From NCBI GenBank assembly GCA_913060875.1, contig CAJXSL010000017.1:62001-126000 (forward strand): a stretch of DNA of 64,000 bases, written 5' to 3'. Each line of letters begins with the position of its first letter. Position 1 is the stretch's first letter. Source of the stretch: an uncultured Desulfobacteraceae bacterium (GTDB lineage: Bacteria; Desulfobacterota; Desulfobacteria; Desulfobacterales; UBA5852). The notes beneath the pieces were generated by a model. It searched no databases and was not told the DNA's origin. It saw only the letters and a program-made list of their open reading frames with translations. Below, piece after piece: positions 40,980-50,700 of the stretch. The translations under genes and the position numbers were made by a program.

Positions 40980-42153
40980 AGGCGGCTCCCTTTATTACAT
41001 CGTTTGTAATTTGTCGTTGAAGACCAAGAAGATCCTCGATGTGCTTGGACAACTCGTTTTCACGAGCGCCAATGACTGAGAGCTGTTTTACGATTTCTTT
41101 TTGAACATCAAGGTTGGGAACAAGAAGCTTATGTTGGCGCAGATCCTTCCCGTTGATTTTCCAAATGCCATTAGTAGACTTTGCAAACGCAAGAAGCTTT
41201 CTATGTGTAAATGGATCATTCCATTGCGCCACTGCAAAGTCGGGGAGAACCCTTTCTGCATCGAAAGCTATTCGAATCAGAAGATCGGGGTAAAAACAAT
41301 CCTCCGGAACTTCCGTAACAAGGCCAGCTTTCCCACACAAGCATTTGTTGCCGTTCCCTCTTACGACTAAGATATCCCCAGACCGCAAACGAAACTTCTC
41401 AAGGTTTGGTTGTGAGATTTCGGCAAATTTTGTGTTGCCACTTGGATCGACCTTCCCATCCCTAACAGCGCCAATGCTTAATGTGGGATAGCCAGCACCG
41501 GATGCATTGGTTTTTGGGGAGAATCCATTTCGAGGGGGAATGTTATAAAGCTTGCCGCATATTACTTCGCGAGTTGACTCATGCCGCAAGGACTCTCGGA
41601 GAACTTGACTCTTCACAGCGGTAAGGGAAGTAACAGATTGCTTGAATCTTTCCAACGCCTCATCCGCCACCCACAGGATCTCGGCAAAGCGCTTCTGTTG
41701 ATCAAGGGGCGGCAGCGTTAATTCAAAATCTTTTAATGCCTTCCAACTTGTTCTCGGTGAAAGCGATCCGGCCGACGTATCAAGCGCATGATCGAAAAAC
41801 GCATCGCTCTGGCACAAAAACGGCAAGAGTTCTGGCAGCAGTACCTTTTTATCTTTCGACTCGAACGTCAGGATGTCCCCGGAGCAAATACCTTCAAACT
41901 CGGCATAGGCGACCTTGCGTTGATAGGCTCGACGCTTGCCGAAAAGCGTCTGTCCCGGTACGAATTTGCGGGTAAACGAGGTGCCATTCGCAACGGAGTT
42001 CCATCGCCAAATATGCAGATTTCCGGGGTCGATGTGTTCGAGTCCGACGATTCTTTCAATGTCATTGGCCTCGGGATCACGCTCCACAAGATTGGCGTTC
42101 TTTACCACCTCGCCGAACTTCACCATCTTCCAGCCGGGTTTCAGGATAGTCAT
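40972..42153 (-). CDS. hsdS: Type I restriction-modification specificity subunit
   Basis: 393-residue S subunit with two target recognition domains separated by conserved helices. The first half recovers to LPPLDQQKRFAEILWVADEA (conserved region after TRD1), the second TRD ends with LLVPNLDVQKEIVKQLSVIG. It sets the DNA sequence read by the HsdM/HsdR complex; the site cannot be deduced by eye. It overlaps the RloC-like gene (ATGA) and hsdR by eight bases, so the three are translationally coupled. Confidence 0.92.
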   Translation of the reverse strand: MTILKPGWKMVKFGEVVKNANLVERDPEANDIERIVGLEHIDPGNLHIWRWNSVANGTSFTRKFVPGQTLFGKRRAYQRKVAYAEFEGICSGDILTFESKDKKVLLPELLPFLCQSDAFFDHALDTSAGSLSPRTSWKALKDFELTLPPLDQQKRFAEILWVADEALERFKQSVTSLTAVKSQVLRESLRHESTREVICGKLYNIPPRNGFSPKTNASGAGYPTLSIGAVRDGKVDPSGNTKFAEISQPNLEKFRLRSGDILVVRGNGNKCLCGKAGLVTEVPEDCFYPDLLIRIAFDAERVLPDFAVAQWNDPFTHRKLLAFAKSTNGIWKINGKDLRQHKLLVPNLDVQKEIVKQLSVIGARENELSKHIEDLLGLQRQITNDVIKGAAYV

Positions 42154-44480
42154 ATATTCCCCCCGGCGTGAATCAATCTCAAGGTTCTATCGACATAGAT
42201 TTTTAGCTCCCTGCCATCTGGCTCATCGGCCACCTCTCCAGTTCCGCCGTGATGAAAACGTTGGCTATACGTGTTGATATGTCCCAGCTCCTCAACCATA
42301 GTCTGGCAAAAAGACAATGGCGTTCCAGCTTGAGCTTCACGGATTTTCCGGATCATATCTCCCAGCCAGTCGTTTTCCACCCATACTTTCGGGAATTTGA
42401 GTCGAAGATACTCTTCCAGGATAATACGAAGCGTGTCGGCAACCTCTTTGAGGTGCTGCTGGTGATTGGCAGGGTTCTCCGAATAACTGTGCAACCGGTG
42501 ATAATTCTTCAAATAGGCCTGGCTTGGTAGAAGCGGCAAGGACCGTGCTTCAAGCGTTGCTGGATCAATCAGCGGACTGAGAACAAAAGTCTTTGCTGAT
42601 GTGCCTGGACGCTTCTCAACCGCTCGTGCGAATTCGAGATCATGCGAGAGCACAAAGCACTGATTAGAAAGTCCAGTAAGTTGATGGATTCTTTCTATCG
42701 TACAATTACGCCGACTTCGGTCCTGATTGTGATAGGGGTCATCAAAGACCACAATTGAGCGATCCACATCCGCTGCCATTTCAACTTTTGCCAAAAAGTA
42801 AGCAAGTGCCAGTGCGCTTCGATCGCCACCGCTCAATGTATTTGCCAATGAAGGCTGCGATGGATCAGATGCCGCTTCTGGTGTTGCAGAAATTCTAGTT
42901 CCACAGAGTTCAACTGCAAGCTGCCCAGATGGAGGACCGCCTCTGAACGTCACTCCATCACTGACAATTCGGAAATCAGCTCCGAAAAGTGTCAACAATT
43001 CATTGATTTTGGCTCCGTAGCGCTCGAACAATTGATTGGATTGTTCGCGGAGGGCTTCATTGGCTTGTTGTTTGCTCTTTTGCGCCGTCGTTTTCTGGCG
43101 AATAGCGTTATCGTATGCTGTATAAGCGTCTGCGGTCTCCTGTTCATGGCGTTTCTTGCTGGCACTTAAGTCAGAAAGGTTTTTCTGAAATGGCGTCAAA
43201 TCGATGTCGCCAGCATTTTCCTGACGATTTCGTAATTCGGCATTTATCGCATTTAGGGCTTCATTGTACGCCCTTAGTTCCACAGTCTTTTCCCGCCAAG
43301 AGGTTATGGCGGCAGACTCATCGTCGGAAAATTGAATTTCGTTTCCCGGGCTTGCCTGTTTTCTGTCGATCGCAGCATTTATTGCCTGATAGACCCCATT
43401 CAACAATGCAAGTATGCTTTCAACATCGCCCGCTGGAGGCAATGTAAATTCAAATCCAGTAGCATCTTTCCACCAATCTTGCTCGGTTCCGTGAGCGATG
43501 AGAGTCTGTCGAAGCTGATTTTGCGCAGCTTCGCCAAAAGCAGCTTTTGTAGCAGTTTTGGTATCATCTCGAAGGCGCCCCTGTTCTTGTAGCTCACCAG
43601 AGAAAAAAGAGCGATATGCCTTAAGAATTTCAAGCCCTTGCATATTCTGTCCACAGTGCGGACAAGCAGTACCGGTTTGTGACTCAAAGCCCTGTTGAAG
43701 CCAGTTTATCGAAAGCCCTTGGGAAGTGGTCGCGAGGTGCTCCCTGATTTTGCCCTCTGCAGCTAAGGCGGCGGCATCCAGTGTAGCGCTAAGGACCCTA
43801 TCCAATGCATCTGGCACTTCGGCTATCGGCAACACACCCAAAGGGCGACGTGCCTGTATGGCATCAACCTTCGCCTTTGTTTGCTCGGCGGATCTAAGGT
43901 CCTTGGTTGCCTCAGCGATTTTATTGTCCACTTCATCTACAGCACCAAGGGTATTAAATGTGTCAATGGTGTACCCGGCAGGAATCAGTTTGGTGAGATT
44001 TGCCTGTGCTGTATTCAAAGCAGTTGTTGCGTTTCTTAGCTGTTCCTCTGCGGTATCGACAGCCTGTTTCAATGCGATGGCTTTATCCCCAATGACCAAA
44101 CCATACAGGTTACGTCGTTGATCAACGCTTATGTGCTGGCCGATGAATACATTCTCTGCAACAAACCTGTCATCATAAACATGGATTGGGGGGCAATTAT
44201 GACGATCATGCCATTGGGAATTTTGAAAGCGGATCGTTTGTCCCGTTTCCAGTAGAACAAAAACTTCTGGTTGCGTATCTAAGTCGAGTTTTTTCCGGCC
44301 AATAACATATGCGGGATTACCGTTATCAAGAGAGCGTAATACATCGCACAAAGTGCTTTTCCCGCAAGCATTGCACGCATAGATAACGTTCAATTTAGAG
44401 AAATCCCCTTCTGTGCCGCGCGTTGAATTAAGTGAGGAGAAACGGCCAACCCCCCTTAGCCCATTAATTCGCTTAATCAT
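42150..44480 (-). CDS. RloC/PrrC-like ATPase with zinc hook embedded in the RM locus
   Basis: 776 residues from the ATG at 44478-44480, overlapping the hsdM stop by eight bases; the longer frame to 44726 is spurious. It has the AAA_13-type ABC head: Walker A-like YACNACGKSTL, where the usual first Gly is Ala, the signature LSGGDRSALALAYFL and Walker B SIVVFDDPYHNQD. Coiled coils flank a CPHCG zinc-hook half (about residue 275), as in RloC. The C-terminus has an Arg-x3-Glu motif (RIILEEYL) and downstream His residues (HINTYSQRFHHGG), resembling the anticodon nuclease triad, though spacing differs from PrrC as I recall it. RloC and PrrC cut tRNA when the linked RM system is disabled; that role is inferred. 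Confidence 0.75.
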   Translation of the reverse strand: MIKRINGLRGVGRFSSLNSTRGTEGDFSKLNVIYACNACGKSTLCDVLRSLDNGNPAYVIGRKKLDLDTQPEVFVLLETGQTIRFQNSQWHDRHNCPPIHVYDDRFVAENVFIGQHISVDQRRNLYGLVIGDKAIALKQAVDTAEEQLRNATTALNTAQANLTKLIPAGYTIDTFNTLGAVDEVDNKIAEATKDLRSAEQTKAKVDAIQARRPLGVLPIAEVPDALDRVLSATLDAAALAAEGKIREHLATTSQGLSINWLQQGFESQTGTACPHCGQNMQGLEILKAYRSFFSGELQEQGRLRDDTKTATKAAFGEAAQNQLRQTLIAHGTEQDWWKDATGFEFTLPPAGDVESILALLNGVYQAINAAIDRKQASPGNEIQFSDDESAAITSWREKTVELRAYNEALNAINAELRNRQENAGDIDLTPFQKNLSDLSASKKRHEQETADAYTAYDNAIRQKTTAQKSKQQANEALREQSNQLFERYGAKINELLTLFGADFRIVSDGVTFRGGPPSGQLAVELCGTRISATPEAASDPSQPSLANTLSGGDRSALALAYFLAKVEMAADVDRSIVVFDDPYHNQDRSRRNCTIERIHQLTGLSNQCFVLSHDLEFARAVEKRPGTSAKTFVLSPLIDPATLEARSLPLLPSQAYLKNYHRLHSYSENPANHQQHLKEVADTLRIILEEYLRLKFPKVWVENDWLGDMIRKIREAQAGTPLSFCQTMVEELGHINTYSQRFHHGGTGEVADEPDGRELKIYVDRTLRLIHAGGNI

Positions 44481-45966
44481 TTTGGCTCCCCAATACCAGG
44501 AACATTTTGTCCATCGACTCCCGCAATGCCAATGAACTTTCCTGCCAGTTCGCAATGGCCTGCTTGAGACTGACCGTTCCGACCGTCCCATTGCTATTAC
44601 CGTTGTCGTTTTCCACCCGAACGTAGAGCGGAATGCTGAGGTTGCTGCCTTTCTCCCTGATCTCGTCATTGCCGACCACCCGGGCAAAGCCTCCCTCATC
44701 GCCGAAGGACTGGTAAGCGGCAACAATGCGCTGGATGTGTTCGTCGGTGAGGAAGCTCTGTGCCCGCTCGCGGGTCACTTCGTTCACCGCGTTGATGAAG
44801 AGCACCTTGTTCCTGCGCTCTTTGGGTTTGTTCATCCGGCAGATGACGACGCAGGCTTCCATGGGCGAGTTGTAAAAGAGGTTGGGGCCGAGGCCCAGCA
44901 CACACTCCACCACGTCGTGGGCGACCAGCTTCTCACGCATGGCCTGTTCTTCATTGCGGAAGAGGACGCCATGCGGAAACAGAATGGCGCAGCGACCACT
45001 CTTGGCCTTCATGCTCTTGATGATGTGCTGCCAGAAGGCATAGTCGGCGCGGCCCTGGGGCGGGGTGCCGTATATGTTCCGGCCCCACGGATCGGCGGCC
45101 CAGGCATCGCGGTCCCACTGTTTGATGGAGTACGGCGGATTGGCCAGGACCACATCGAACTGCATGAGCCGGTCGCCTTCGACAAAGGCGGGATTGGCCA
45201 GGGTATCGCCCCGAACGATGCTGAAGTCCTCGGTGCCGTGCAGGAACAGGTTCATCCGGCCGATGGCCGATGTGAGCAGATTGCGTTCCTGGCCAAACAA
45301 CTGCAGGTTCCTCCATTCCTTGCTTTGCCGTTTCAGATGGGCGACGGCGGACAGCAGCATGCCCGCGGAACCGCAGGTGGGGTCATAAATCGACTCACCC
45401 GGTTTAGGCTCGAGCATCTCGGTCATCAGATGGACAACTGTGCGGTTGGTATAGAACTCCGCAGCGGTGTGGCCGGAATCGTCGGCAAATTTCTTGATTA
45501 GAAACTCATAACCCACGCCAAGCTCATCCTCCGGGCAGTTGGAGAGTGAAAGCATCTGCGAGCTGAAGTGCTCGATAAGCTCGCGCAGCATGTGGTCCGG
45601 TAGGCGGTCCTTGTTGGTCCACTGGGCGTCGCCGAAGACCCCATAGAGGGTGTCGGGGTTGGCCGTCTCAATCGCCCGCAATGCGTCCTGAATGGCCTTG
45701 CCCACGTTCGTGACCTTGGTACGGGTGGCATACCAGTGGGCGTCTTCCGGGATCTGGAAGCGGTGCTGTTCGGGGAGTGCAGCATATTCCTGATCGCCGC
45801 CGGATTCCTCGAGGGCTTCGGCCAGCTCTTCGACATAGACGTCGCACAAGCGTTTGTAGAACAGTAGCGGGAAAATGAACTGCTTATAGTCTCCGGCGTC
45901 GATGTAGCCACGCAACAAAGTTGCTGCGCCCCAGAGATAGGATTCGAGTTGTGATTGTGAAATCAT
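44473..45966 (-). CDS. hsdM: Type I restriction-modification methyltransferase subunit, copy 2
   Basis: 497 residues from the ATG at 45964-45966 (MISQSQLESYLWGAATLLRG), preferred because it aligns with the start of the neighbouring hsdM; an upstream in-frame ATG runs through a zinc-ribbon gene. The HsdM N-terminal helical domain is followed by SAM-binding motif I DPTCGSAGML and catalytic motif IV NPPYS, so N6-adenine methylation is expected. It is roughly half identical to the other HsdM upstream. Being directly next to rloC-like, hsdS and hsdR, it is the more likely partner of this HsdS. Confidence 0.92.
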   Translation of the reverse strand: MISQSQLESYLWGAATLLRGYIDAGDYKQFIFPLLFYKRLCDVYVEELAEALEESGGDQEYAALPEQHRFQIPEDAHWYATRTKVTNVGKAIQDALRAIETANPDTLYGVFGDAQWTNKDRLPDHMLRELIEHFSSQMLSLSNCPEDELGVGYEFLIKKFADDSGHTAAEFYTNRTVVHLMTEMLEPKPGESIYDPTCGSAGMLLSAVAHLKRQSKEWRNLQLFGQERNLLTSAIGRMNLFLHGTEDFSIVRGDTLANPAFVEGDRLMQFDVVLANPPYSIKQWDRDAWAADPWGRNIYGTPPQGRADYAFWQHIIKSMKAKSGRCAILFPHGVLFRNEEQAMREKLVAHDVVECVLGLGPNLFYNSPMEACVVICRMNKPKERRNKVLFINAVNEVTRERAQSFLTDEHIQRIVAAYQSFGDEGGFARVVGNDEIREKGSNLSIPLYVRVENDNGNSNGTVGTVSLKQAIANWQESSLALRESMDKMFLVLGSQND

Positions 45967-46195
45967 TACACCTGCTTTCTGAAAACCTGAGCCCGCAATG
46001 GGTGCATTCCCACGCTGGGTCATCATCGCTGACACAACAGCCGCCAAGCGCGATCCTGCCTCCATTTATTTTTTGCTCTAACTCCTTATCGAGAGCAGGC
46101 ATGCCATAGAGGATGCTGGCAAGAGGGGTCTTCCCGCATTCAGGACATTTCCTTGGTTTCTGCCCACGTTCTACTCTGGTTGATTTGTTGCTCAT
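45884..46195 (-). CDS. Small zinc-ribbon protein between the two hsdM genes
   Basis: 103 residues. KCPECGKTPLASILYGMPAL, DKELEQKINGGRIALGGCCV, SDDDPAWECTHCGLRF is a widespread small protein pattern with two CxxC zinc pairs. Its tail overlaps hsdM copy 2 by 83 bases in another frame, longer than typical for the family and possibly an addition by readthrough after a lost stop. The function is unknown; these proteins are scattered and often near mobile or restriction genes. It follows hsdM copy 1 by four bases. Confidence 0.65.
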   Translation of the reverse strand: MSNKSTRVERGQKPRKCPECGKTPLASILYGMPALDKELEQKINGGRIALGGCCVSDDDPAWECTHCGLRFSESRCNDFTITTRILSLGRSNFVAWLHRRRRL

Positions 46196-46199
46196 TCCA

Positions 46200-47684
46200 T
46201 CAACCCTTCTTTACGAGCAGCGATCTCAGTCGATCCTCGGCCGCATATGCCGCCTGCAGCGATTTCTTGAGGTTGGCAATAGCTTCGTCGATAGTGATGG
46301 ATTCTTCCTCGATCACCGGCTCCACGTAACGCGGTATGTTCAAATTGAAATCGTTCTCGCGGATCTCATCAAGGGCGACCGCTCTGCTTATTCCTTCGAC
46401 ATCCTCGTAGCTCTCATACCAGCGATGGATATTATCCACATGTTCGGGCATCAGTTCATTCTGCGCCCGGCCCTTCTTGAATTCCTTTGAGGCGTCGATA
46501 AAGAGCACTTTCTGCCGATGTGCTTTGGGTTTAGTCTCTCGGAACACCAGAATACAAGCGGCCAGCCCGGTGCCGTAAAAGAGGTTTGGACCAAGACCGA
46601 TCACTGCTTCGAGAATGTCCATTCCAAGAAGCTTTTGGCGGATCTTGCCTTCCTTAGACATGCGAAAGAGCACACCATGGGGGAGAACCACGGCCATTCG
46701 ACCAGTCCGAGGCGCCATTGATTTGATCATGTGTTGCACCCATGCGAAATCACCGGATTTGGCAGGTGGTAGCCCGGCAAAGTTTCGTCCATATGGGTCG
46801 TTTATCCAGACTTCTTCGCCCCATTTTTGGAGAGAAAACGGTGGATTTGCGATAACGCAGTCAAAAACGGCAAGACTGTCACCCGAATAAAACGCCGGTT
46901 GTCGAAGCGTATCACCTCGCTCAACAAGAAAATCCTCTGCGCCGTGCATAAATAGATTCATGCGGGCAATGGCTGATGTAGTGAGATTTTTTTCCTGGCC
47001 ATAGAGCTTACCCAGCATGAGATTTTCATCACCGCCATGCTCCTTGACGTGATGAAGCGCCTCGAGCAGCATGCCGCCAGTTCCACAAGCAGGATCATAG
47101 ATGGTTTCGCCCGCCTGAGGAGCGAGAATCTTCACCATCAATGCAACCACAGCGCGAGGTGTATAAAATTCGCCAGCCTTTTTGTTCGTTAAATCGGCAA
47201 ATTTCTTGATGAGATATTCGTAGGCTTGGCCCAGAACATCTGCCTTGCAATTGATATTGGTAAGTTTGTATTTTGAGAAATGCTCGATGAGGTCTTTGAG
47301 GAGTTTGTCTGAAAGACGGTCTTTGTTCGTCCATTGGGCATCGCCGAAAATCCCATGCAAGGTATCTGGGTTTGCTTGTTCAATGCACCGAAGTGCCTTT
47401 TGAAGGGCATGCCCGATATTGCTGGCCTTCTGCCGGATATCCTCCCAATGACAGTCCTCCGGGACCTGAAATCTGTGATTTTCTGGAAAGCGCGCGTATT
47501 CTACATCCCCATCTGATTCTTTTAGCGCCGCAGCCAGTTCCTCATCGAAAACGTCACAAATGCGCTTGAAAAACAAAAGTGGGAAAATGTAAGTTTTGAA
47601 ATCCGCTGCATCGACTGGACCGCGGAGTATGTTGGCTGACTCCCAGAGCCAGGATTCGAGTTTGGAAAGCTGGATGTCACTCAT
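46200..47684 (-). CDS. hsdM: Type I restriction-modification methyltransferase subunit, copy 1
   Basis: 494 residues from the ATG at 47682-47684; a TTG one codon earlier is possible. The N-terminal domain (LSKLESWLWESANILRGPVD) precedes SAM motif I DPACGTGGMLLEA and catalytic motif IV NPPFS, both intact. It is a diverged paralogue of copy 2, with no second hsdS in reach. It may pair with the same HsdS as a heterodimer, or belong to a separate module with the helicase-nuclease encoded just upstream (40 bases away). Confidence 0.92.
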   Translation of the reverse strand: MSDIQLSKLESWLWESANILRGPVDAADFKTYIFPLLFFKRICDVFDEELAAALKESDGDVEYARFPENHRFQVPEDCHWEDIRQKASNIGHALQKALRCIEQANPDTLHGIFGDAQWTNKDRLSDKLLKDLIEHFSKYKLTNINCKADVLGQAYEYLIKKFADLTNKKAGEFYTPRAVVALMVKILAPQAGETIYDPACGTGGMLLEALHHVKEHGGDENLMLGKLYGQEKNLTTSAIARMNLFMHGAEDFLVERGDTLRQPAFYSGDSLAVFDCVIANPPFSLQKWGEEVWINDPYGRNFAGLPPAKSGDFAWVQHMIKSMAPRTGRMAVVLPHGVLFRMSKEGKIRQKLLGMDILEAVIGLGPNLFYGTGLAACILVFRETKPKAHRQKVLFIDASKEFKKGRAQNELMPEHVDNIHRWYESYEDVEGISRAVALDEIRENDFNLNIPRYVEPVIEEESITIDEAIANLKKSLQAAYAAEDRLRSLLVKKG

Positions 47685-47724
47685 CAACCGGTAACCTTTT
47701 TGCCATATTCCATTTGAATTAATT

Positions 47725-50700
47725 TCAATTCGTATTCAACCAATCTTTGACTTGACGTACACAGCGACCGAGGTCATCTCTAATTTGATATACCCAGAAC
47801 CGCTTCACATCCCAACCTAGTTCCATCATACGTTGATTTCGAATTTGGTCCCGACGGCACAACTCACCATCCCAATTTCGATGATACCTTTCGCCGTCTA
47901 CCTCGATGTTAAGCTTCCTTTTTCCATCAACGACAGCGAAATCGAGAATATATTTTTCTATTGGATATTGAGGAATAGGTCGAATACTAGCCTGGTAGAG
48001 CGCTCGGTAAAATAGGTGTTCCCATTCGGAAACGAGCTCGGGATTATCAACCGGAGGGTACTCGGGCCCGTAATCAATCGCCTCGACGGGAACATCCTGA
48101 TGCGTATTTGACCTCAACCGGTCAGAATAAGCCGCAAAACTCGAGAGGTAATCAACTTCACATTTTAATGAGGCGCTTTGATCTCCAACAACGATTAGAG
48201 CGGCTCGTGCCCGGGTAATCGCGACATTGAATAGATTAGGATTGCCCCTTAAAAATCCTATCGCTCCTCTGCTTATGCCGCTAGATACGACAGGCGAAAA
48301 AATCATTACATCTCGTTCATCGCCTTGGAACTTGTGAACAGTATCAGCAAGAAAATCAAAGTTGGAAAGTTGTGATGTAAGTGAACGATGATTGTGCACT
48401 AAATCCCGAATGCGATTTGCTTGTGCCCTGAACGGACTTACAACACCAATGCTCCCCTGATATCCTTGGCTCGCCAGTCGCTCTATTTCAGAAATGACAG
48501 CGAAGGCCTCTCGATCATTAACTGCACCACCATTCGCCGGCCGCTTAACTGCGCCCTCGACATTGATCCACCGTACCGCAGGCCCATCAGTGTATGGTCG
48601 TTTGAGGCGATCATATTTGGTAGCAACCCTTAGCCGTCCTTCATAAAATTCATCATTGGAAAACTCGATGATATCCGCGTGCGAGCGATGGTGATCACGA
48701 AGTGCGATTATATCCTCACTTCGACAAAGGCTGCTTGCTAAATCAAACAAAGATCTATGTGAATACGCCCATCCTGGATACTCATCGATAAGGTTATGCC
48801 TTGAGAGCAATTGCTGATCTTGTTGACGCGTCAAGGTGCTAATATGGCGCAATTGCATGGGGTCACCAATCACAACCGCATTTTTAGCGCGATAGAGCAA
48901 AGGCAGTACGGATGCGATGTCACACTGGCTAGCTTCGTCGATGACCACCAAATCGAAAAAGCCAGATTCAAATGGGACACGTCCCCTCGCTGATAAGGAA
49001 GTTACTGCCCAGCATGATAAAATGGATGTGATTTGAGGAAAAAGTTGATAGTACCTACGAAAAACATCTCTGCGGAGATTTTGATTATTTTCATTCGCAG
49101 ATATGATCATCTGCAGAATTGCGCTATAATCACCCAATAGTTTACGCTGCTCTGGCGTCATTCTTGATGGCTGCAACCGAAGCCAAGCATTCCACAAATC
49201 TTTTGAGTTTGATGATAGTTCATCTGTCAACTGTATCTGTAGTTGGCTTATTTTCTCAATAGATTCAGAGTGATTCAGTTTTTGAAGGCTTTCAAAGTAG
49301 CTGCGAATAGGCCGAACATCATCCAGCCTATTTTTCAGCTCTTTGCCATATTCTATCCAATATCCAATCGTATTTTTATCCGGATCACTTCCTTTGAATG
49401 GCAGGTTGATTCGTGTAGCGAATTCGCTAAAGGTATCCCTTGCCGAACTAAATTCTTTGAAACGGCGCTTTCGGATGATCGGCCATATTAACTTTTTCAT
49501 CAAACTTTGTTGGCTTTTATCACAAGCGGCAAGATGGCATAGAAAGGTTTCTGCCGATTGGTTCAACTGCTCTTCATTAATGTTTTGTATTATACTGAAG
49601 CAATCAGGGCCAACTTTCTGACGGATGTGTTCAACAGCTTGCTCTAGTTGGTCAACCTCATTCCGTAGGGCGATTAAAGAGTTCAAGCGGTTATCAAGCT
49701 CAGATGACTTCTCGCAGATTTTTGAATGAATTTGTTTGCAATCATTGTAACGACTTTGTTCGTCTTTATCTGCTGAGGCAGCAAGGAGAGTTGTTAAATA
49801 GGCAGCCAGTTTATTTTGATATTGATTCGCCCCAAGGCGAAGCAGCACAGGACGCGGCCCAAGAGAATTGACCCTTACTTCAACAACATCAACGGCTTTA
49901 TTGTTCTTGCTAACGAATAATACCTTTCTATTTTGCCAGGCCGCATTAACCAGAATAGATGTAACGACCTGTGATTTACCTGTTCCCGGAGGACCGGTTA
50001 TGACAGTTAGAGGTTGTGACAAGCTTTGACGCACGGCTTGTCGTTGTTCAGTGTTTAACGGGAGAACCTCTATTAGTGGGGTTGGTTTTTCCAAAGAATG
50101 AGAATTGGGATTGCCATCCCTAAGCCATGCACCAATGACAGTATCCCCATATTTCGCCTCAGGGATAGTCTGAAGCATGCCGAGTTCTGTTTCTAACCCT
50201 TTGGTATAAGGGGATCTTTCCGCTGCTACAAGAACCGCACGATTATAAATGCCTTGCTCGCCAATACCTGAGATAGCAGCACCGTTAGTTAAAGAATCAG
50301 GATCCGGATTCTCTTTCCAGTCCCAATCGTATCGGACGTCATACAAGCGCGCCATCAACTCATCTAAATCAGGCTGATCACCACTAGCGTTTCCTAAACC
50401 CAACTCATCAGCCAATTGAATCGCCTCTTCCATGATCGTCGCATCGCCTGCATTCGAAAGAGACTTCAATGCTCGGAAATTTAGATGGGGCAGCTCTTCA
50501 GACAAAATTGGTGGGCTGTATCGATCTGATGGATCCTGGAAGGAAATCAACAATATCGGTTCGAGGATAAACCCTTCCCAACCTTTTCGGGAACGAATTT
50601 TTTTTAACCGTATGGGATAACCAATAAAGATGGATTGGCGATTTCGATCACGCCGCATCCTTGTGAGTATTCTCTTACCAGCTTCCGACTCGAAAAGATC

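Noticed and set aside
42150-44726. Longer start for the RloC-like gene and the antisense-like N-terminus it implies
   Set aside because: The extra 82 residues lie in hsdM in another frame and look random; the ATG at 44478-44480 begins the conserved ATPase head.
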